From contig CAYXZQ010000008.1 in assembly GCA_964469935.1 (NCBI GenBank), positions 1-46,708 of the forward strand: DNA of 46,708 nucleotides, given 5' to 3'. A program made the translations under genes and the position numbers. The stretch is from CAYXZQ01 sp964469935 (lineage in GTDB: Archaea > Nanobdellota > Nanobdellia > Woesearchaeales > DSVV01). Shown piece after piece: positions 31,565-39,168 of the stretch. The notes beneath the pieces are model-generated. The model saw only the letters and a list, made by a program, of their open reading frames with translations, searched no databases and was not told the origin of the DNA. The number at the start of each line of letters is the position of its first letter. Position 1 is the stretch's first letter.

Positions 31565-33206
31565 TTCCCTCCATATGGTGCCTGTACAGGTCGCAGTGCC
31601 TGCATATCTCAATCTTGTCCAGGCACGGTTCGTTTGTGCTCTTCTTGCAGTGCGTCCCCATGTAAAGCCAGCATCGCCTGTCGGCTGCCTGGTAGGCAGG
31701 ACACTTGACTTTCCTGCAGTTCCTCTCCTCCCAGCATTTCTTGAGCTCCTGCTCTGTTAATGGGTGCTTGGGTAGGGCAAAGCTCACGGTCGTGCCCTTG
31801 TGGACCCTGCTCCTGACCGACAGCAGGCCGTAGTGAAGGCCTATAATCTCCTTGACGATTGCAAGCCCGAGGCCTGTCCCGCCCTGGTTGCGTGTCAGGT
31901 GGCTCTCCACCTGGTAGAACCTGTTGAAAAGGTTTGATATCTCCCTCTTAGGGATTCCTATCCCAGTGTCAGTGATGTCCACCTGGATGTAGCCAGCCCT
32001 GTTGGTCCCCTTTATGGTTATCTTGCCGCCCGGCTTGGTGAATTTCACTGCATTTGACATGAGGTTGTTGAACACCTGGACTATCTTGGCCTTGTCCATG
32101 AGGACCTTGGGCATGCTGTCCGGTATCAGCCTGCTGACAGATATGCCCTTGTTCCTTGCCACGCCTATCATTATGCACTCGTCGACACAATCCCTTATAT
32201 CTGTCAGCGTGAAGACCGTCTTGGCCTTGCCTGTCTCGAGCTTGGAGAGGTCCAGTATGTCATTTATCAGGTCAGCGAGCCTGTCCGACTCCTTGTTAAT
32301 GATGTCGACAGACTTCTTCTGCTGCTCGTTGAGAGGCCCCATCTTGAGGTCTGCCATGAGAGCGGCATATCCCTTGATGCTTGTGAGAGGAGTCCTCAAT
32401 TCGTGTGATACGGTGCTCACGAAATCAGACTTCATCTCGTCTAGCTCCTTTAGCTTAGTTATATCCTCGATGACCACGACCGTACCTATTATCATGTTGC
32501 TCTCGTTGATGAGCGGCGCGATGTTGGCCTTTAGCACCTTGCCTGCCGGCCTTGTGGGCCTGAGCTCCGTGATCTTGGTCTCGGCTTTCCTGACTGGCAG
32601 CATCTTGTCTTTTATCTCGGGAAAATCCTCGAAGAGCATCTCCATCTTGTGATGCTTGAGCAGGTTCACTATGTGCTTTCCAAGCAGCTTTGTCTCGTCC
32701 CTGTCAAAGAGCCTCTCGGCTGCAGGGTTGAAGAGGACTATATTGTGCTGGCTGTCGGTCACGATGACGCTGTCAGCCATGCTGTCTATTATGAGCTCTG
32801 CCTTGTGCTTCTCGACAGAGGCTATGTCCGAGAACCTGGTCCTCTCGTCCATGGACCTCTTGAGGTTGGCGGTCATGCTGTTGAAGGAGTCGACGAGCCT
32901 TCCTATCTCGTCATTGCTCTTCTTCCTTATCTTGTGGTCAAGCCTGCCCTGAGAGACCAGCTGGGTCCCGATGATCAGCTCATCCACCGGGCCTATCACG
33001 TGAAGCGAGAACAGGACTACGGCTCCGAAAGCGAGCAGGAACGTCGCGCTCATCATCGCAAGCGACTCCTTCCATGCTGACGAGTAGGCGGGATCTTTAG
33101 CAGGATTCCTGTTAAGCCTGCCGATGCTGTAACCTACCATCCCCGATGCTACGAGCACAAGCACTATCGTGAATAGTATTATCTTGATCTTGATGCTTAG
33201 CCCCAT
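31527..33206 (-). CDS. Membrane HAMP-PAS histidine kinase with two-CW tail
   Basis: From ATG 33206 (MGLSIKIKIILF) this gives 559 residues. Two membrane helices (about 8-28 and 50-72) flank a short outer loop; a HAMP domain (75-130), a PAS domain (145-260), HisKA with STVSHELRTPL near 267, and HATPase with NLMSNAVKFTKPG, DTGIGIP and GTGLGLAIVKEI follow. The last 60 residues hold about ten cysteines in the 'two-CW' pattern (KKCWEERNC, CPAY, CWLYMGTHC, ICRHCDLY), a likely metal or Fe-S site. The longer frame from 33296 lacks support. It is co-transcribed with regulators on both sides. Confidence 0.9.
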   Translation of the reverse strand: MGLSIKIKIILFTIVLVLVASGMVGYSIGRLNRNPAKDPAYSSAWKESLAMMSATFLLAFGAVVLFSLHVIGPVDELIIGTQLVSQGRLDHKIRKKSNDEIGRLVDSFNSMTANLKRSMDERTRFSDIASVEKHKAELIIDSMADSVIVTDSQHNIVLFNPAAERLFDRDETKLLGKHIVNLLKHHKMEMLFEDFPEIKDKMLPVRKAETKITELRPTRPAGKVLKANIAPLINESNMIIGTVVVIEDITKLKELDEMKSDFVSTVSHELRTPLTSIKGYAALMADLKMGPLNEQQKKSVDIINKESDRLADLINDILDLSKLETGKAKTVFTLTDIRDCVDECIMIGVARNKGISVSRLIPDSMPKVLMDKAKIVQVFNNLMSNAVKFTKPGGKITIKGTNRAGYIQVDITDTGIGIPKREISNLFNRFYQVESHLTRNQGGTGLGLAIVKEIIGLHYGLLSVRSRVHKGTTVSFALPKHPLTEQELKKCWEERNCRKVKCPAYQAADRRCWLYMGTHCKKSTNEPCLDKIEICRHCDLYRHHMEGNDERQETDTDSR

Positions 33207-33231
33207 TTTTGTACTTAAAGAAAAATCCCTG

Positions 33232-33405
33232 TCATGACTCGAACTTGCCCTTGACCTTGTACTTGTCAGAGCTGAGTATGTCGCTGTAATCGTCATCGTC
33301 AGGAACCGATTTCTTCCTGTTCTTCCTGTAGACCAGGTAAAGCCTATAGAGCCAGATCATGAAAAGCCCGATGGATATCGCATAGAGTATGTCTGCCTCG
33401 TTCAT
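33232..33405 (-). CDS. Single-span membrane protein, 57 aa, in the kinase operon
   Basis: The ATG at 33405 overlaps the stop of the HTH-receiver gene (ATGA), and the TGA at 33232-33234 lies 25 bases before the kinase start. The product begins MNEADILYAISIGLFMIWLY, one hydrophobic helix with a short acidic outside end. It then has a basic RKNRKK stretch and an acidic, tyrosine-containing tail (SVPDDDDYSDILSSDKYK). I do not recognise it. Its position between a regulator and its membrane kinase suggests an accessory or adaptor subunit. Confidence 0.7.
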   Translation of the reverse strand: MNEADILYAISIGLFMIWLYRLYLVYRKNRKKSVPDDDDYSDILSSDKYKVKGKFES

Positions 33406-34427
33406 CCTCTTACCTCCAGACGTGAAAGCACATCTTCCGGTTTCATCTTCTTTTTCAATATCTCACCGCTTTTTATGGTCTCGACAGCAAGCGACAGCCT
33501 GTCCTTCGCCTTGTCATCCCCCGACAGGTATGGAATGATTCTTCCGAATGCCTGCTCAATCTCGCCCACTGCGTTACCGTCCCCCGTGATCATGACAAAA
33601 TCATCCTTTAAGGTATGGCCGATGAAAAAATCATCCGAGCCCTTGAATAAGTCGGATATCATCCTTGCAAAGAGAGTCACGGCATTCTCTGCCTTCATGT
33701 AACCGTGTTTCTTGCCGAAAGCTTCAATATTTTCAATCCTTATCCTGGATACCGAGAATGTCTCCTCCCCGCCCATCCATCTCTCCAGGCTCTCCCTGAT
33801 GCCCTGTTTCCCCGGAAGCTTGGTCAGGGGATGGGTGTCGATGTCCTTGCCCGAGCGCCTGACAACCGACTCGACCCTCGCCTCAATCTCCATTGGGTCG
33901 AAGGGCTTGGTCATGTAATCGTCAGCCCCTATCTGGAGCCCACGGAGCTTGTCGTCGATCTCGCCCTTGGCTGAGAGGATGATTATCGGTATGTGCCTCG
34001 TGAGAGCGTTCTCCTTGAGCTTCTTGCATATCTCATAGCCGTTGATTCCGGGCATCATGAGGTCGAGAATTATCAGGTCCGGAGTTTCCGAATAGACCTT
34101 TTCGAGGGCGTCCAGGCCGGAATATGCCTTGTGGATATTGAACTTGTCAGGAATAAGGCTCAGCGACACGAGCTCGACGATGTGCGGCTCGTCATCGACT
34201 ATCAGGATCGTCGGCCTATGGCTCTTGCTGTTCAGGGTCCAGAGCTTTGCCTGCGCGACATCCTCATAGTCTATCAGGTTGTGGGCCTTCATTATCTCCA
34301 GGTACTTGGAGACAGTGACCCTGTTATGCCCTATCTTCTTCGCTATCTCGCTAGATGACGCCCCTATCCTTGATGACTCGAGCATCTCGATTATCTTTCC
34401 CTTTATCTCAGAGTTGAGGCTTTCCAT
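33402..34427 (-). CDS. HTH-receiver-degenerate GGDEF response regulator
   Basis: The 341-residue protein begins with a winged HTH (residues 1-68: SEIKGKIIEMLESS, SSSEIAKKIGHNRVTVSKYLEIM). This is followed by a receiver domain (72-190) with phospho-acceptor Asp122 in LIILDLMMPGING, and ILSAKGE and MTKPFDPME. Last comes a GGDEF-like domain (200-335) starting HPLTKLPGKQGIRESL, where the GGDEF motif itself is replaced by KDDF, so diguanylate cyclase activity is unlikely. HTH before REC is an unusual order. TATA about 27 nt upstream implies a leaderless mRNA. An exact palindrome lies between TATA and start, a probable autoregulatory site. Confidence 0.88.
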   Translation of the reverse strand: MESLNSEIKGKIIEMLESSRIGASSSEIAKKIGHNRVTVSKYLEIMKAHNLIDYEDVAQAKLWTLNSKSHRPTILIVDDEPHIVELVSLSLIPDKFNIHKAYSGLDALEKVYSETPDLIILDLMMPGINGYEICKKLKENALTRHIPIIILSAKGEIDDKLRGLQIGADDYMTKPFDPMEIEARVESVVRRSGKDIDTHPLTKLPGKQGIRESLERWMGGEETFSVSRIRIENIEAFGKKHGYMKAENAVTLFARMISDLFKGSDDFFIGHTLKDDFVMITGDGNAVGEIEQAFGRIIPYLSGDDKAKDRLSLAVETIKSGEILKKKMKPEDVLSRLEVRG

Positions 34428-34436
34428 TTTAAGGGA

Positions 34437-34452
34437 ATATCATGCATGATAT
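34437..34452. promoter_or_regulatory. Perfect 16-bp palindrome in the signalling-operon promoter
   Basis: ATATCATGCATGATAT is exactly symmetric. In the leftward direction it lies between the TATA box (CTATATATA in complement, about 34450-34458) and the ATG at 34427 of the HTH-receiver regulator. A protein bound here would block transcription start. The regulator's own N-terminal HTH is the obvious candidate. GCATATCA, sharing the ATATCA half, is also found twice further upstream (34470-34477, 34497-34504). Confidence 0.55.
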
Positions 34453-34523
34453 ATATAGTTTATGTTATCGCATATCATTTGCAACCAATAGAAGTGCATA
34501 TCAAAGGATGGACCAAATGGCAC

Positions 34524-34691
34524 CTAGCTTGCCATATTGTAGCCATCCATGAACCCTGCATCCTCTGCTGTCATTTCATCGTCGTCGACCATCGAATCGG
34601 CGATGTTTTCCGAGTAGATATCATCCTCTGAAACAAGGAAATATTCTTCCTCATAGTAATCGTATTCCTCTTCTTCGCTTATCCTGACCAC
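34524..34691 (-). CDS. Small acidic protein, 55 aa
   Basis: The frame starts at GTG 34691, four bases after the stop of the receiver gene at 34696, and ends at TAG 34524-34526. More than a third of the residues are Asp or Glu (SEEEEYDYYEEEYFLVSEDD), with several tyrosines and a C-terminal DGYNMAS. I do not recognise it. It is probably translated with the upstream regulator and could mimic nucleic acid or bind a basic partner. The GTG start is the weak point. A similar but unrelated acidic mini-protein is at 42186. Confidence 0.5.
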   Translation of the reverse strand: MVRISEEEEYDYYEEEYFLVSEDDIYSENIADSMVDDDEMTAEDAGFMDGYNMAS

Positions 34692-34695
34692 CTTT

Positions 34696-35115
34696 TCAGC
34701 TTGCCGAACCCAGGTTCAGCTTGATTCTCCTCTCAAGCTCCATCGGGTCGAATGGCTTTGTGATGTAGTCGTCGGCGCCCACGTCGATTGCGTGCAGCTT
34801 GTCGTTCATCTGCCCCTTTGCAGAAAGTATTATTATCGGGACATGCTTGGTCTTCATGTTCTCTCTTAGGGCCTGGCAGAGTTCATAGCCGTTGACTCCC
34901 GGCATCATGATGTCGACGATGATGACATCGGGAATCTCGTTGTCGATAAGCCTCAGCGCCTCTCTTGCCGAGTAGGCTCCGGATACCTTGTACCTGCTCT
35001 TGTCAAGGCTCAGCTTGACCAGGTTGACGATATGGGGCTCGTCATCCACGATTAGAATGCTCTTTGTCTCCTCCACTGGTTCAACCATTACTTCTTTTTC
35101 CATAAGGTCTTGCAT
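34696..35115 (-). CDS. Single-domain response regulator
   Basis: The start at ATG 35115 is chosen because GGAGGGTGG stands just before it; a longer frame from 35160 includes this site. The 139-residue protein has a 17-residue acidic lead (MVEPVEETK) and one receiver domain: ILIVDDEPHIV, VIIVDIMMPGVNG with Asp68, IILSAKGQ and ITKPFDPMELERR. It resembles the receiver of the HTH-receiver protein at 33402 closely. It has its own promoter (CTTTTATATATT in complement, about 35174-35185). No output domain is present. Confidence 0.9.
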   Translation of the reverse strand: MQDLMEKEVMVEPVEETKSILIVDDEPHIVNLVKLSLDKSRYKVSGAYSAREALRLIDNEIPDVIIVDIMMPGVNGYELCQALRENMKTKHVPIIILSAKGQMNDKLHAIDVGADDYITKPFDPMELERRIKLNLGSAS

Positions 35116-35269
35116 TTTTCCACCCTCCTGTTTAAACTGATATACAGTTCTGTTAATCATAATGGTAAAACTAATATATAAAAGTTTTGCTTAATCCCTT
35201 AAGGAAAAGAAAACAATATAAATGTAATTATCATCAAGTAGGGATAATAAGCCAGGAAATCAGGGGCAA

Positions 35270-36349
35270 TCATGCCTTTTCAATGACGATCCTGTTCTTG
35301 TCGGTCTTTATGGTTATCTCGTCATTCTCAGAGAATCTCGAGAGAGTCGTCGCAATCTCAGGGAGGAGAATCCTATCCCCCCTCAAATCTATGTTCGTCA
35401 GGATCTCTTTCTCCCCGTTGGCATCTCCAATGCCAAGATCCTCAAGGATGTTCTCTCCGCTTACAGAAGGCCCTGCTTCTTTTTTCTCCTTTGTCTTCTT
35501 GAACAGGTACTTGGCGATATGAGTCGCGACATCGATTCCGGTCGCCCTCTTGATGCCCTGAAGCCCGGGTGAGAGATTGAGCTCGATGACAATGGGCCCT
35601 TTCGGGCCGTTTAGCAGGTCCACTCCGCAGATGTCAGCGCCCATGGCCTTTGCAGCCTTTATGGCTATCCTCTTGGTGTGCGTGTCGAGGGTCACGGCCT
35701 CACCTATGCCCCCTGCGTGGATATTTGCTCTCTTCTCTCCGTATACAGCAATCCTCTGCATGGCCGCCACAACCTTGTCACCGACGACTATCGCCCTGAT
35801 GTCGGTCGAGCCTGTCTCGACGTATTCCTGGATTATGAAGGGCTGCTTTAGGGTCTGGAGCGCGTCAAGCAGTGAGGAGGCTGCTGCAAAAGAGTCTGCG
35901 AACATCACGCCCTTGCCCTGCGTGCCTTCCGGGAATTTCATGACAATCGGATAATTCAGCCTCTCTAGGAGCTTCTTTGCAGCCGAAGGTGTGGGGGTGA
36001 GATACGTGAGAGGCATGGGGATGTCGCTCTGCTGCAGCACGAGATGGGTGAGAAGCTTGTTGTGCACGAGGGTGAATGCATTGTCCCTGATAGGCATGTA
36101 GGCATTCTCGCTGAGATAGCTCGTGACGGCCCTCAGGAGCGCCCCGTACCTGTAGGAGCCTTTTGCATAGACGCAGTCGTACTTCCTGAAAGGCTTTCCC
36201 TCGTATATGAGATACGCGTCCTTCTTCGCTCCTATGTTTATCTCGACCTTCCTTATGTCCAGGATGTCGACGCTGTCGAAAAGGCTCTTCATTGCGTCGG
36301 CTGTCCATCTCGAGCTTACGCTCCCGAGGCTGATTATTGCAGCATTCAT
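35270..36349 (-). CDS. RimK-like ATP-grasp ligase with a C-terminal extension
   Basis: Residues 1-295 are an ATP-grasp ligase of the RimK/LysX group: MPIRDNAFTLVHNKLLTHLVL, YPIVMKFPEGTQGKGVMFA (glycine loop), IIQEYV, IRAIVVGDKVVAAM, GADICGVDLL and VIELNLSPGLQG with the metal-binding Glu and Asn. These enzymes add amino acids, often glutamate, to a carboxyl end of a protein or small molecule. The last 50 residues (GDRILLPEIATTLSRFSENDEITI) look like an AbrB-type beta hairpin, unusual for the family. The gene overlaps the protease gene before it by ATGA. Confidence 0.82.
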   Translation of the reverse strand: MNAAIISLGSVSSRWTADAMKSLFDSVDILDIRKVEINIGAKKDAYLIYEGKPFRKYDCVYAKGSYRYGALLRAVTSYLSENAYMPIRDNAFTLVHNKLLTHLVLQQSDIPMPLTYLTPTPSAAKKLLERLNYPIVMKFPEGTQGKGVMFADSFAAASSLLDALQTLKQPFIIQEYVETGSTDIRAIVVGDKVVAAMQRIAVYGEKRANIHAGGIGEAVTLDTHTKRIAIKAAKAMGADICGVDLLNGPKGPIVIELNLSPGLQGIKRATGIDVATHIAKYLFKKTKEKKEAGPSVSGENILEDLGIGDANGEKEILTNIDLRGDRILLPEIATTLSRFSENDEITIKTDKNRIVIEKA

Positions 36350-36693
36350 CTTGTCTTCTTGGCAGGGTCAATTATGAACCCCTTCTTGAGTATGTTCCTC
36401 CCTATGAGCACCGGGTACTTGAGATTGCCCCTGTCAGCGAGCGTGAACCTGCCCTTCACCTTCCTTCCGGCGATGTCTATCTCGAGATTCACCACGTGTC
36501 TCTCTGTCTTTCCCATCGCCGACTTGACGATGGTCTTTATCCTGCCCGGCCTGATGCCCAGGGATTCTGCAAACCTGATGTCTATCGAATTCGATTTTGC
36601 GCCTGTATCTATCCTTGCTTTCGAGTCAGTGACAATGTCCTTCCCGTACACAGTTATCTTCTCAATGAGCCCCACTACGATCCTTGCCCTCAT
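36346..36693 (-). CDS. RimB/retropepsin-like protease (COG4067)
   Basis: The 115-residue protein matches the 'ATP-dependent zinc protease' family, which is in fact retropepsin-like: VYGKDIVTDSKARIDTGAKSNSI with the active Asp-Thr-Gly, RHVVNLEIDI, GRFTLADRGNLKYPVLIGRNIL. In bacteria RimB trims glutamate tails that RimK adds, and the genes are neighbours, as here (overlap ATGA with the ATP-grasp gene). The two likely install and remove a peptide-like tag. The target in this archaeon is unknown. Confidence 0.82.
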   Translation of the reverse strand: MRARIVVGLIEKITVYGKDIVTDSKARIDTGAKSNSIDIRFAESLGIRPGRIKTIVKSAMGKTERHVVNLEIDIAGRKVKGRFTLADRGNLKYPVLIGRNILKKGFIIDPAKKTR

Positions 36694-36783
36694 ACCTTGC
36701 CGTTGAATTCAACCTCCTATTTAAAGTTAATGGATGGGACACCGGACAAAGATTTAAATATTAGTTAGTATACATATTAGTAT

Positions 36784-37071
36784 ATGGATATGCGAAAACC
36801 AATGACAAAGGCAGAGGTCAGGCTTTTCAAGCAGGCAGTGATAAAGGAATACCAGATCAAGCACGAGAAAAACGAGAGAAAATCGCCTTTCAATGAGCTC
36901 ATGGTCCAGCTGCGCTCGCTCATCCCTCTCAACATCATGCTCGGAATAGTCGCAAGCATCCTCCTTGTCATGATAACAGACCTCAAGTCCCTGTTCTTCC
37001 TGATACTCTCGGGAGTCATATGGATCACCATCATTTCCACAGCGCTCTCAGCCCTGTCCAAGGTCCAGTGA
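36784..37071 (+). CDS. Small membrane protein, two helices, unrecognised
   Basis: The 95-residue protein has a basic N-terminal half with a probable amphipathic helix (TKAEVRLFKQAVIKEYQIKHEKNER) and two membrane helices (PLNIMLGIVASILLVMI and LFFLILSGVIWITIIST). I do not recognise the family. GATTTAAATATT (about 36751-36762) is about 27 nt before ATG 36784. A second in-frame ATG lies two codons later. TTAGTATA is repeated in the leader (about 36766 and 36777). It faces lysS convergently with one base between the ends. Confidence 0.65.
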   Translation: MDMRKPMTKAEVRLFKQAVIKEYQIKHEKNERKSPFNELMVQLRSLIPLNIMLGIVASILLVMITDLKSLFFLILSGVIWITIISTALSALSKVQ

Positions 37072-37072
37072 G

Positions 37073-38635
37073 TCAGGCTTTGGCAAAGAGTTCGGCTGCT
37101 TTCTCCCTACTTATGGTCAGGATGAATCCGGCCAGCTGCGGGCCTTTGTCCCTGCCGATGAGGATGCTGTACGCTGTGCTGAAGAAATCTGAAGGCTCTA
37201 TTCCTGACTCCCTTGCGATGTCATAGAACCTTGCATGGAGCTCCTTCTCATCCCAGTCCTTCTCAAGCAGCATCCTGGAAAGGCTCCTGAAAAGCTCCCT
37301 ATTCTTATCGTCAAGCCCGACCTTTGCGGGCTTTCTCAGGGAGAACCTGAAATCGTCCGGAGCATATCTCTCGAGCCAGTTCTTTGCGCATGCAGCCCTT
37401 TTTTTGAGCCTCTCCACGTCCTCTTTTTTCTTCAGGCCGTAGTGGCTGAGGACCCTATCCATGTCGTACGAGAATCCCTGTATCACGTTTGTCAGATGGC
37501 GGAACGACGGCTGGAAAGGCATAGCCTTCGGCATAGCCCCTGTGCAGGAAAGCTCGTATATCCTTCTCTGTTTTGCAAGCTTTTTCTCACCGATTTCCTC
37601 CTTTCCGAAATACGCACGCTCGAGCCTGTCGAAATCTTCATAAATTTTTATCACGTCTAGGTCGAATGATATGGAGAACTCGCTATTCGGCCTTGTCCCA
37701 GCGAATAGGAAGCGCACGATGCCTGGCTCATATATATCTAGCATCTCAGCAAGGGTTATTACAACTCCTGCCGAGCTCGAGAACTGCTTCCCTCCCTTGA
37801 TGCCGATCCATTCATATGGAAATCCGACAGGGGGCTCCTCTCCCCAGACAGCCCTCAAAATCTCCCTTCCTGACTGGACCGAGCCTCCAGCTGCATAATG
37901 GTCCTTTCCCGCGGGCTCGCAGTCGACCTTCTCATGGTGCCAGCGCATGGGCCAGTCCACCCTCCAGTTGAGCTTGATTATCCCCTTCTTCCTGATGTCG
38001 AACTTATCGGAATGCCCGCATGAACATGAATAGCTCACCATGAAATCTCCTTCATATGTGATGTCGTCGACAGTGTCCCTACGGCACTTCTCGCAGAATA
38101 TAGAGACAGGCAGCCAGTTTTTCGCAAGAGGCTCTTTTCTGTACCTGTCAAGCACATCCCGGATGGCGTCCGCCTTCTGCAGGCAGAAGTCTATCTCCTC
38201 TGAATAATCGCAATTCCTATATCTTTCGCCCTGCCTTATGAATTCCGGGTTGATGCCCACGCGGGGGAGGTCTTTTTCAAGCAGCTTCTCGTTATGGTCC
38301 GCATAAGAGGAATGGCCGCATCCATAGGTGTCAGGAACCTCGGTTATGGGCATCCTCAGGTGTTTTTTCAGAAGCTCTTTCTCCGGCATGTTATCCGGCA
38401 CTTTCCTGAAGACATCGTAATCATCCCAGGAATAGATGAACCTCGCATCCATGCCCAGGTCCACTAGGGCCCTGACAACGAGGTCTGCCGTGATTATCTC
38501 CCTGAAATTCCCTATGTGTATAGTTCCAGAAGGTGTTATCCCTGCTGCAACCGTGTAACGCTCCTTTACGCCCTTTTCCCTGGTTATCCTCTGCGCTGCC
38601 TGGTCAGCCCAGTGCATTGTGTCTTCTTTTGCCAA
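37073..38635 (-). CDS. lysS: Lysyl-tRNA synthetase, class I
   Basis: The 520-residue enzyme has the class I HIGH-type motif as HIGN (residues 40-43, in PSGTIHIGN), the archaeal LysRS segment YSWDDYDVFRKVP, a zinc-binding part (FCEKC, CSCGHSD), RVDWPMRWHHEKVDCEPAGKDHYAAGGS and the KMSKS-type loop as KQFSSSAG near residue 290. It charges tRNA-Lys. The loop is divergent: family members usually have a lysine before the glycine (SSSKG), where this has alanine. The C-terminal anticodon-binding helices are present. It follows MBF1 on the same strand by six bases. Confidence 0.93.
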   Translation of the reverse strand: MAKEDTMHWADQAAQRITREKGVKERYTVAAGITPSGTIHIGNFREIITADLVVRALVDLGMDARFIYSWDDYDVFRKVPDNMPEKELLKKHLRMPITEVPDTYGCGHSSYADHNEKLLEKDLPRVGINPEFIRQGERYRNCDYSEEIDFCLQKADAIRDVLDRYRKEPLAKNWLPVSIFCEKCRRDTVDDITYEGDFMVSYSCSCGHSDKFDIRKKGIIKLNWRVDWPMRWHHEKVDCEPAGKDHYAAGGSVQSGREILRAVWGEEPPVGFPYEWIGIKGGKQFSSSAGVVITLAEMLDIYEPGIVRFLFAGTRPNSEFSISFDLDVIKIYEDFDRLERAYFGKEEIGEKKLAKQRRIYELSCTGAMPKAMPFQPSFRHLTNVIQGFSYDMDRVLSHYGLKKKEDVERLKKRAACAKNWLERYAPDDFRFSLRKPAKVGLDDKNRELFRSLSRMLLEKDWDEKELHARFYDIARESGIEPSDFFSTAYSILIGRDKGPQLAGFILTISREKAAELFAKA

Positions 38636-38641
38636 TTTTAC

Positions 38642-39115
38642 CTACTTCTTCAGCTCCAGCATGTCACCGATAGTTAGGCTTGCCCCTCCTGACCTGAACT
38701 TTCCGTCGTGCTTCTCCTCATGCTGCTCGATCAGCTTTATCCTGAGGTGGTTCTCAAGCTTCCTGGCAAGACTTATCGACGGGGTGAACTGGCCCTGCTC
38801 CATCTTCTGTATGAGCGAGGCCCTCTCTGCCATCTTCTTTGCAAGCTCTTCCTGCTTAAGCCCCAGCTTCTCACGGGCGTTTTTTATCCTCTCGGAGAAA
38901 TCCTCAGAAACGACCTGGACAAGCTCCGAAGCCCTCCTGGCTGGCCGGCCCGCTTTCTCTTCTCTCATATCTTTTTTAGGCGCCTCTTCCTGAGCTCTGA
39001 CCTCGGCTATCACTTTTCCGAACTTCGCGCAGTTTTTGCACACATTCAGCTTTGTCCCTTCTATATCAGTCAAGAAGAGCTGCTCTTCTGCCCCGCACAT
39101 ATCGCACATTCCCAT
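38642..39115 (-). CDS. Archaeal MBF1 (multiprotein bridging factor, Zn ribbon-HTH)
   Basis: The N-terminal zinc ribbon reads MCDMCGAEE and VCKNCAKFG (two CxxC pairs). A charged linker leads to a Cro/CI-type HTH (about residues 75-130: ERIKNAREKLGLKQEELAKKMAERASLIQKMEQG in two helical parts). This is the standard layout of archaeal MBF1, which links transcription and translation. GGGGGTGA stands five bases before ATG 39115, so this start is preferred to 39124. A TATA box (AAGTATATAAAG in complement) lies about 40 nt upstream. lysS follows directly and is probably co-transcribed. Confidence 0.88.
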   Translation of the reverse strand: MGMCDMCGAEEQLFLTDIEGTKLNVCKNCAKFGKVIAEVRAQEEAPKKDMREEKAGRPARRASELVQVVSEDFSERIKNAREKLGLKQEELAKKMAERASLIQKMEQGQFTPSISLARKLENHLRIKLIEQHEEKHDGKFRSGGASLTIGDMLELKK

Positions 39116-39168
39116 GAGTCTCACCCCCTATGCAATCCGGGTTATTGGAAATTTCTTTATATACTTTT

